Shown here in pieces: positions 57,833-64,000 of a stretch of DNA of 64,000 nucleotides. The position numbers were made by a program, and so were the translations under genes. The notes beneath the pieces were generated by a model. It was given only the letters and a program-made list of their open reading frames with translations. It had not been told where the DNA came from and made no database searches. How positions within the stretch are numbered: the first letter of the stretch is position 1; the number at the start of each line of letters is the position of its first letter. The stretch is from Rhizobium leguminosarum (GTDB lineage Bacteria > Pseudomonadota > Alphaproteobacteria > Rhizobiales > Rhizobiaceae): positions 3,776,001 through 3,840,000 of the forward strand of contig NZ_CP016286.1 of NCBI RefSeq assembly GCF_001679785.1, given 5' to 3'.

Positions 57833-58636
57833 TTAGAAATCGAAATGTGCCGTCACCGGTACGTGGTCGGAGGGCCGGTCCCAGCCGCGCGCCTCCTTCA
57901 GGATTTCTATCCGCTTCAGATGCGGCCCGAGATCCGACGACGACCATATATGGTCGAGACGGCGGCCGCGATCGGCGGCTTCCCAGTCCTTGGCGCGGTA
58001 GCTCCACCAAGTGTAGAGTTTCTCGCTTTCAGGCACATGCTGGCGCATCAGATCGAGCCAGGCACCGCGCTTCATCACCTCGAGCAGCCCCTCGGTTTCG
58101 ACAGGCGTATGGCTGACGATCTTCAGAAGCTGCTTGTGCGACCAGACGTCATGCTCCAGCGGCGCGATGTTGAGGTCACCGACGAGGATGGCTGAGGTAT
58201 TGGCCTCGCCATCGGCTTTCAGCAGCTTCATCTCCTCGATGAAATCGAGCTTGTGGCCGAATTTCGGATTGATCGTGCGATCCGGCTCGTCGCCGCCGGC
58301 AGGGACATAGAAATTGTGCAGCCGAACGCGGCGATTGCCGTGCTCGAAGATCGCCGAGATGTGGCGCGCATCGCCGACGCCGCAAAAATCCTGCCGGTGA
58401 TCCTCGGTCAACGGAATGCGCGAGGCGATCGCCACGCCGTGATAGCCCTTCTGGCCATGGATGATGATGTGATTGTAGCCCATCGCCCGGAGCGGTGCCG
58501 CGGGAAACAGATCGTTCGTCACCTTGGTTTCCTGCAGGCAAAGGATATCGGGCCTGTACTTGAGAACGAGCTGCTCGACGATGGGCATGCGTAGCCGCAC
58601 CGAATTTATGTTCCAGGTGGTGATCGAAAAACCCAT
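57833..58636 (-). CDS. xthA: Exodeoxyribonuclease III
   Basis: A 267-residue AP endonuclease/3'-5' exonuclease. Catalytic residues: N9, E36 in LQETK, D in GDLNIAP, and the terminal SDHVPV. The 3' end overlaps nothing. ATG 58636 has AAGGGG about 7 bases upstream; ATG 58642 is too close to it. Confidence 0.94.
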   Translation of the reverse strand: MGFSITTWNINSVRLRMPIVEQLVLKYRPDILCLQETKVTNDLFPAAPLRAMGYNHIIIHGQKGYHGVAIASRIPLTEDHRQDFCGVGDARHISAIFEHGNRRVRLHNFYVPAGGDEPDRTINPKFGHKLDFIEEMKLLKADGEANTSAILVGDLNIAPLEHDVWSHKQLLKIVSHTPVETEGLLEVMKRGAWLDLMRQHVPESEKLYTWWSYRAKDWEAADRGRRLDHIWSSSDLGPHLKRIEILKEARGWDRPSDHVPVTAHFDF

Positions 58637-58696
58637 GCCCATACCCCTTCACGCTTTCATGAAAGGGCTTTAAAACAAAGGCGGACGCGAGGGAAC

Positions 58697-58721
58697 CGGC
58701 CGCTTGTAAAAGGAGCGGCCG
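58697..58721 (-). terminator. Hairpin after the LolA-like gene
   Basis: CGGCCGCT pairs with AGCGGCCG (8 bp); no T run follows on the minus strand, so weak evidence of termination. Confidence 0.35.
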
Positions 58722-58736
58722 ATCAACCGAAAAGGT

Positions 58737-59405
58737 TCAATCGCGCGATTGAGGCGTGCCTGGAATGGTCTCATAGGGCACGCGGAAGACGCGATCGTCG
58801 AACTGCATGCCGGTTTTGACGTTGAAGATCATCACCGAGGTGTCCTTGCCCTGATTGTCGGTGATCGTCCACTGACGCAGGTCGTAGGTCTTCGGGTCGA
58901 ACATCATGGTAATGGTCGAGTTTCCGAACACCGTATTGTTGCCGAGTGCGATCGTCGTCAGGTCAGACTCTTCCTTCACGCCCTTCACCATGCCGGCCGA
59001 CAGATCGATGCGCTGCGCCAGGAGCAGGCTGAGCGGGGTCTTGGACAGCGGATAGAGATCCCAGGTCTTGAGCTTCATATTGCCGATGGCGACGTTCCTG
59101 CCGTCGGCGATCACCCGCATCGGCGACGGATCATCATAGTTGAAGCGCAGCTTGCCGGGGCGCTGGATGAAGAACTTGCCGCCGGTCTGTTCGCCGCGCG
59201 GGCCGAACTGCACGAATTCGCCCTGCATCGTCGTGACGCCGGAAAAATGATCGGCGATCGCCTGCGCCGTGCCGGAGGCGGGAGCTGCCGCCTGCGCATA
59301 AGCGCCAAGGGGAATGGCGCTCGCTATCGCAGCGACTGCAAAGGCGCGGAGAAGGTCGCGGCGCGTTACCGTCAGGCCGGAGAGGAAGGTATCGGAGTGA
59401 CTCAT
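58737..59405 (-). CDS. Outer-membrane lipoprotein carrier LolA-like protein
   Basis: A 222-residue periplasmic protein. N-terminal RRDLLRAF before a hydrophobic stretch suggests a Tat-type or long signal peptide (cleavage near AYA-QA). Body has IADHFSGVTTMQGEFVQFGPRGEQTGGKFFIQRPGKLRFNYDDPSP, typical of LolA family proteins. Could be an outer-membrane carrier or a related lipid-binding protein. AGGAGA 7 bases before ATG 59405. Confidence 0.9.
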   Translation of the reverse strand: MSHSDTFLSGLTVTRRDLLRAFAVAAIASAIPLGAYAQAAAPASGTAQAIADHFSGVTTMQGEFVQFGPRGEQTGGKFFIQRPGKLRFNYDDPSPMRVIADGRNVAIGNMKLKTWDLYPLSKTPLSLLLAQRIDLSAGMVKGVKEESDLTTIALGNNTVFGNSTITMMFDPKTYDLRQWTITDNQGKDTSVMIFNVKTGMQFDDRVFRVPYETIPGTPQSRD

Positions 59406-59544
59406 CTAAATCTCCTTTATGCGATCTGCATGCTGCCGAAAGGCGGCGTCTTCAAGGCGTTGCGATCGGCCTGCGAGAGGTAACGGCTTCGATGCTATCA
59501 GGTTTCCGCAAAAGCGGCTGCATCGGAAATATATGCCTGTTATG

Positions 59545-62238
59545 TCAGCGGTCGAGGATGTCGCCTTCGGTCGGAACCAAAATTTCGCGTTTGCCGGCAT
59601 GGTTGGCCGGTCCGATGATGCCCTCCTTCTCCATGCGCTCGACGAGCGAGGCGGCACGGTTGTAGCCGATGCCAAGTCGGCGCTGCACGTAGGAGGTCGA
59701 CGCCTTGCCGTCGCGCAGCACGATGGCGACCGCCTGGTCGTAGGGATCTTCCGATTCGGAAAGATTGGACGTGCCGGCCGGGCCGCCGCCACCGCCGCCA
59801 TAATCGCCGTCTTCGTCGTCATCGGCGGTTATCGCGTCGAGATATTGCGGCGAGCCCTGGGTCTTCAGGTAGGAGACGATCTCTTCCACCTCGACATCCG
59901 AAACGAACGGGCCGTGCACGCGCTGGATACGCCCGCCACCCGCCATGTAGAGCATGTCGCCCATGCCGAGCAACTGTTCGGCGCCCTGTTCGCCAAGGAT
60001 GGTGCGGCTGTCGATCTTCGACGTCACCTGGAAGGAGATGCGGGTCGGGAAGTTTGCCTTGATCGTGCCGGTGATGACGTCGACCGACGGACGCTGTGTC
60101 GCCATGATCACGTGAATGCCGGCCGCACGCGCCATCTGCGCCAGACGCTGGACGGCGCCTTCGATATCCTTGCCGGCGACCATCATCAGGTCGGCCATCT
60201 CGTCGATGATCACGACGATATAGGGCATCGGCCGCAGATCGAATTCCTCGGTCTCGTACATCGCCTCGCCGGTATGGCGGTCGAATCCGGTCTGCACCGT
60301 GCGCGAGATCGCCTCGCCCTTCGACAGCGCCTGCTCGACGCGGCTGTTGAAGCCGTCGATGTTGCGCACGCCGATCTTCGACATCTTCTTGTAGCGCTCT
60401 TCCATCTCGCGCACGGTCCATTTGAGCGCGACGACGGCTTTCTTCGGATCGGTGACGACAGGCGAAAGCAGGTGCGGGATGCCGTCATAGACGGAGAGTT
60501 CGAGCATCTTCGGGTCGATCATGATCAGTCGGCACTGTTCCGGCGTCATGCGGTAGAGCAGCGACAGGATCATCGTATTGATGGCGACTGACTTGCCGGA
60601 GCCGGTGGTGCCGGCGACGAGCAGATGCGGCATCTTGGCAAGATCGGCGATGACGGCTTCGCCGCCGATCGTCTTGCCGAGCGCCATGGCGAGCTTCGCC
60701 TTGCTGCCTTCGAAATCCCGGGAGGCGATGAGTTCACGCAGATAGACGGTTTCGCGCGTCTGGTTCGGCAATTCGATGCCGATCGCGTTGCGGCCGGGCA
60801 CGACGGCGACGCGGGCGGCAATCGCGCTCATCGAGCGGGCGATATCGTCGGCAAGGCCGATGACGCGCGACGACTTGATACCGGGCGCCGGCTCCAGTTC
60901 GTAGAGCGTGACGACGGGACCGGGACGGACATGGATGATCTCGCCCTTGACGCCGAAATCTTCGAGCACGCCTTCGAGCATGCGGGCATTCTGCTCCAGC
61001 GCATCGGCCGAAAGCGTGGAGTCGCGCACGACGTTCTTCGGTTCGGCGAGCAGATGCATCGACGGAAGCTGGAAACCCTCGGGACGGATGAACGAGCCCT
61101 GCGCCTCCCGCTCGATGCGGGCGCTGGGCTTCGGACGTGCGACGACGGGAACGACGCGCGGTTCCGGCTTGCCGGCCGCTTTTGCCGGTGCGCGGATCAT
61201 CCAGTCGTCGTCATCGTCGTCGGGCAGGATATCGGCCGGGCGCGGCGGCATGTCGTTATCGAAGGGCAGGTCGTCGTCATTTTCATCATCGTCATCGATG
61301 GACATCGACGGCGCGGAGACGATACGCCGCGGCGAAGCCGTTCTTGACCCCATCGATGGCTCCATCGACGGTTCCATGCGCTCGCCGCGGACGGTCGACG
61401 CCTTGGCGCGGACGGGTTCGTTCAGCGTGCCGAACTCGTCATCGTTGAAATCATAAGGTGATTCGTAATCGCCATGGCGCCGCTTGCGCGGCCCCATGCC
61501 GAAGAGCCGACGCAGTCGGCCCTGGCTCATGTACCAGGCATGCGTCACGGCGCCGCTGAGAGCGACCCAGCGGGATTCGTCCTCCTCCTCGTCCTCGTCT
61601 CCGACGACGCGGGCCTTGCTGCGCGTATCGACGTAGTCCTCCTCGATCTCCTCGTCGACGTCGCTGCGGCCGACAAGGCCTGATGCAAAGAGCATCAGCC
61701 AGGCGGTCGGCGCGGCGAAGATGCAGCCGACGACCATGGCGAAGGTGCCCGTCGGATAGGCGCCGACGAAGAGTGCGGGAAAACGCAGGATCATGTCGCC
61801 GATGACACCGCCGATGCCGTTCGGGATCGGCCAGGTGAGCGGCGGCGGAAAGCAGCCGAGGACGGCGCAGGAAAGCACCGAACCGCCGAACCAGGCGCCG
61901 GCACGGGCAGGAATGCGGCTGAAGCGGCGGCCCGAGATCAGCGTCAGCGCCCAGGCGACGATCGGCAGCATCGAAACGACGCTGGCAAGCCCGAGGAACT
62001 GCATGACGATATCGGCAAAGGCAGCCCCGCTGTAACCGAGAATATTCGTCGGCAGGTTGGCGGTCGCATAGGAATAGCTCGGATCCGCAACATTCCATGT
62101 CGCCAGTGCCGCGACGCAGAACGCCAGCAGCAGAAAGATCGCAAAGCCGATGAGCGCCTGGATCTGCCGCAGCATGAATGCCGAGAAGGAAAACCGATCC
62201 GGACGGCCATCCATCGCCGGCGACGTGCTTCTTGCCAT
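59545..62238 (-). CDS. ftsK: DNA translocase FtsK
   Basis: An 897-residue septal DNA pump. About four N-terminal helices (residues 20-190), an acidic linker with [16 protein letters not shown] and DDDDDDW, then the RecA-like motor with Walker [10 protein letters not shown] near 542 and Walker [15 protein letters not shown]. The C-terminal gamma winged helix ([40 protein letters not shown]) reads KOPS and activates XerCD. ATG 62238 used. The linker is shorter than in E. coli. Confidence 0.96.
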   Translation of the reverse strand: MARSTSPAMDGRPDRFSFSAFMLRQIQALIGFAIFLLLAFCVAALATWNVADPSYSYATANLPTNILGYSGAAFADIVMQFLGLASVVSMLPIVAWALTLISGRRFSRIPARAGAWFGGSVLSCAVLGCFPPPLTWPIPNGIGGVIGDMILRFPALFVGAYPTGTFAMVVGCIFAAPTAWLMLFASGLVGRSDVDEEIEEDYVDTRSKARVVGDEDEEEDESRWVALSGAVTHAWYMSQGRLRRLFGMGPRKRRHGDYESPYDFNDDEFGTLNEPVRAKASTVRGERMEPSMEPSMGSRTASPRRIVSAPSMSIDDDDENDDDLPFDNDMPPRPADILPDDDDDDWMIRAPAKAAGKPEPRVVPVVARPKPSARIEREAQGSFIRPEGFQLPSMHLLAEPKNVVRDSTLSADALEQNARMLEGVLEDFGVKGEIIHVRPGPVVTLYELEPAPGIKSSRVIGLADDIARSMSAIAARVAVVPGRNAIGIELPNQTRETVYLRELIASRDFEGSKAKLAMALGKTIGGEAVIADLAKMPHLLVAGTTGSGKSVAINTMILSLLYRMTPEQCRLIMIDPKMLELSVYDGIPHLLSPVVTDPKKAVVALKWTVREMEERYKKMSKIGVRNIDGFNSRVEQALSKGEAISRTVQTGFDRHTGEAMYETEEFDLRPMPYIVVIIDEMADLMMVAGKDIEGAVQRLAQMARAAGIHVIMATQRPSVDVITGTIKANFPTRISFQVTSKIDSRTILGEQGAEQLLGMGDMLYMAGGGRIQRVHGPFVSDVEVEEIVSYLKTQGSPQYLDAITADDDEDGDYGGGGGGPAGTSNLSESEDPYDQAVAIVLRDGKASTSYVQRRLGIGYNRAASLVERMEKEGIIGPANHAGKREILVPTEGDILDR

Positions 62239-62377
62239 GTGTCTAACCCGTCCAATGCCTGAGGACACGCGAATCGCTGAAGCTTCGGTGCCAAAATGCG
62301 TCCGCTCTACCTAATCAGAGCCGGGTTAAAGCGATGTTAACCATGCATGCCTGGACGTGCATTCCGAACCGGGAAAT

Positions 62378-62410
62378 GAAAAAAGCCCGAACCTTGAAAG
62401 GTCCGGGCCA
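62378..62410 (-). terminator. Rho-independent terminator of amtB
   Basis: On the minus strand GCCCGGACCTT pairs with AAGGTTCGGGC (one G-T pair), followed by a long T run, 77 bp after the amtB stop. Confidence 0.88.
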
Positions 62411-62486
62411 AATGCGGTCTATGGTTAGATAGGCCGCGACGGGCCGTGAAGCGGCGCCCTTCTGCCGGGCGCCGCAAACCCTGTGA

Positions 62487-63914
62487 TCAGGAAGAGTGGT
62501 AGGCGGCTTCGCCGTGGGTCGAAAGGTCGAGACCTTCGCGTTCGGCTTCAACGGTGACACGCAGGCCGATGACGACGTCGACGATCTTGTAGAGGATCGC
62601 CGAGCCGATACCGGACCACAGCAGCGTCGTCAGCACGCCCTTGGCCTGGTTCCAGACCTGGGTTGCCGTGCCGGCATAGGAGGCTGCGAAATCGGCGGTC
62701 GAATAATCGACGATGCCTGCACCGCCGAGCGCCGGGTTGACGAGGATACCGGTGCCGAGAGCGCCGATAATGCCACCGACGCAATGGACGCCGAAAACAT
62801 CGAGGCTGTCGTCGTAGTTGAACTTGTTCTTCACGACGTCGACGAAGAAGTAGCAGGCCGGCGAAACGAGGAGGCCGAGAACGATCGAGCCCATCGGGCC
62901 GGCAAAGCCTGCCGCCGGAGTGATGGCAACGAGACCGGCAACCGCGCCGGAAGCGCCACCGAGCATGGAAGCCTTGCCGCGGGTGAGGGTTTCGACGATG
63001 CACCAGGACACAGCGGCGGCAGCCGCTGCAACGAAGGTGTTGATCATAGCGAGAGAAGCGTAGGCATTGGCTTCGAGGTTGGAGCCGGCATTGAAGCCGA
63101 ACCAGCCGACCCAGAGCAGCGAGGCGCCGACCATGGTCAGCGTCATCGAATGCGGAGCCATGATTTCCTTCTTATAGCCCGTGCGCTTGCCGAGCATGAT
63201 GGCGCCGACGAGGCCCGCGATACCGGCATTGATGTGAACGACCGTGCCGCCGGCAAAGTCGATTGCGCCGTAGGAGAAGATCAGGCCGGCCGGCGAGGTG
63301 TAGGAGCTCGGACCGCCCCAGAACCAGACCATGTGCGCCATCGGGAAGTAGATGAAGGTGACCCAGAGCACGACGAAGAGCATGACGGCCGAGAACTTGA
63401 TGCGCTCGGCGAACGCGCCGACGATCAGGCCGGGCGTGATGCAGGCAAACGTCATCTGGAACACGATGAAGGTGTATTCCGGAATGGCGACGCCCTTCGA
63501 GAAGGTTTCTACGAGCGACGAGGTGTTGACGCCGGCGAGGAAGGCCTTGGAGAAGCCGCCGACGAAGCTGTTCAGCGAACCGCCATCGGTGAAGGCGAGC
63601 GAATAGCCGTAGGTCACCCAGATCAGCGCCACGACGGCCGTGATCATGAAGACCTGCATCAGCACCGAGAGCATGTTCTTGGCGCGAACGAGACCGCCGT
63701 AGAAAAGCGCAAGGCCGGGGATGGTCATCAGAAGGACGAGCGCCGAGGAGACGAGCATCCAGGTATTATCACCCTTGTCCATGGTGAGAGCAGGAGCAGC
63801 AGCGGCAGTGGCGGCTGGCGCAGCCTCCTGCGCGAAAGCGACGGCCGGCGCCAGAAGGGCGGCCGAAGCTGCGCAAAGCCGCGCAAAGGTGGAAGAAAAC
63901 TTCGAAATTGACAT
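62487..63914 (-). CDS. amtB: Ammonium transporter AmtB
   Basis: A 475-residue trimeric ammonium channel with signal sequence MSISKFSSTFARLCAASAALLAPAVAFA and about 11 helices. Signatures: PGLALFYGGLVRAKNMLSVLMQ, DFAGGTVVHINAGIAGLV (pore His), VGWFGFNAGSNL, GVHCVGGIIGALGTGIL (second pore His). AAGGAG before ATG. Preceded on the same strand by glnK, the standard nitrogen-regulated pair. Confidence 0.97.
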   Translation of the reverse strand: MSISKFSSTFARLCAASAALLAPAVAFAQEAAPAATAAAAPALTMDKGDNTWMLVSSALVLLMTIPGLALFYGGLVRAKNMLSVLMQVFMITAVVALIWVTYGYSLAFTDGGSLNSFVGGFSKAFLAGVNTSSLVETFSKGVAIPEYTFIVFQMTFACITPGLIVGAFAERIKFSAVMLFVVLWVTFIYFPMAHMVWFWGGPSSYTSPAGLIFSYGAIDFAGGTVVHINAGIAGLVGAIMLGKRTGYKKEIMAPHSMTLTMVGASLLWVGWFGFNAGSNLEANAYASLAMINTFVAAAAAAVSWCIVETLTRGKASMLGGASGAVAGLVAITPAAGFAGPMGSIVLGLLVSPACYFFVDVVKNKFNYDDSLDVFGVHCVGGIIGALGTGILVNPALGGAGIVDYSTADFAASYAGTATQVWNQAKGVLTTLLWSGIGSAILYKIVDVVIGLRVTVEAEREGLDLSTHGEAAYHSS

Positions 63915-63941
63915 TGGAAAAAGCTCCTTGATCTGCCGTTC

Positions 63942-64000
63942 TTACAGCGCTTCTGAATCGGTTTCGCCCGTACGGATGCGCACGGCATGGTCGATCGAAT
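63942..64000 (-). CDS. glnK: Nitrogen regulatory protein P-II GlnK, C-terminal end only
   Basis: The minus strand reads SIDHAVRIRTGETDSEAL followed by TAA at 63942-63944. This is the RIRTGE C-terminus of P-II proteins. Only 18 codons and 2 bases are inside the window. It lies 27 bp before the amtB start, so the two form the glnK-amtB operon. Confidence 0.9.
   Translation of the reverse strand, partial: SIDHAVRIRTGETDSEAL

Overview
The window looks like chromosome of a Rhizobium species (R. etli / R. leguminosarum type; inferred from gene content, high GC and gene order, no database used). Support includes a glnK-amtB pair, a ccmABCDG cluster, rpsP-rimM-trmD-rplS followed by leuC, an ArgG/RlmN neighbourhood, rhizobial palindromic intergenic repeats, and many GTG/TTG starts and 4-bp ATGA/GTGA overlaps. 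Both ends cut genes: typA at the left (C-terminal part missing) and glnK at the right (only the last 18 codons present). No rRNA, tRNA or CRISPR was seen.

Layout. 1-5.2 kb is core: typA, an M3 oligopeptidase, a small conserved protein and a LysE exporter. 5.3-14.3 kb is an accessory island with a tyrosine-recombinase remnant, a divergent HxlR regulator/acyl-CoA dehydrogenase pair around a palindrome, a 228-bp MITE-like element abutting a sulfite-oxidase-type pseudogene, a class III adenylate cyclase-TPR protein, and two almost identical 1661-bp insertion sequences, each with its own 7-bp target duplication. 14.3-33.5 kb returns to housekeeping: argG, a ParDE-type toxin-antitoxin pair, an SDR, RhtB, a TrpXYZ-like ABC transporter, rlmN, IalB family, an ECF sigma factor, phhB, a low-molecular-weight phosphatase, thpR, and tesA divergent from a ybbA-ybbP-type transporter (the E. 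coli order), then a Bax-inhibitor/YbhL gene with a probable structured leader.

33.6-45 kb holds acnA, ccmABCDG for cytochrome c maturation, and a convergent operon dapF-mtaB-ftsY-ispZ-UPF0314. 45.6-50.5 kb is a translation and protein-targeting block: ffh with a structured leader, chorismate mutase, rpsP, rimM, trmD and rplS. A perfect hairpin separates the abundant S16 from the scarce RimM. 50.6-64 kb has an amino-acid ABC binding protein and permease without an ATPase, a translationally coupled pair of small six-cysteine secreted paralogues, leuC, an aldo/keto reductase, an L,D-transpeptidase-like protein, an OmpR-type regulator (CenR-like), a cNMP-binding protein, xthA, a LolA-like protein, ftsK, amtB and the end of glnK.

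The least expected signals are intergenic repeat elements inside coding DNA: the ftsY acidic domain contains two copies of the palindromic repeat that also sits between ccmA and ccmB, and the last ~16 codons of trmD lie inside another repeat. Also notable are the six-cysteine paralogue pair, the ffh leader that resembles a small RNA gene, and the independent IS insertions at related 7-bp targets.
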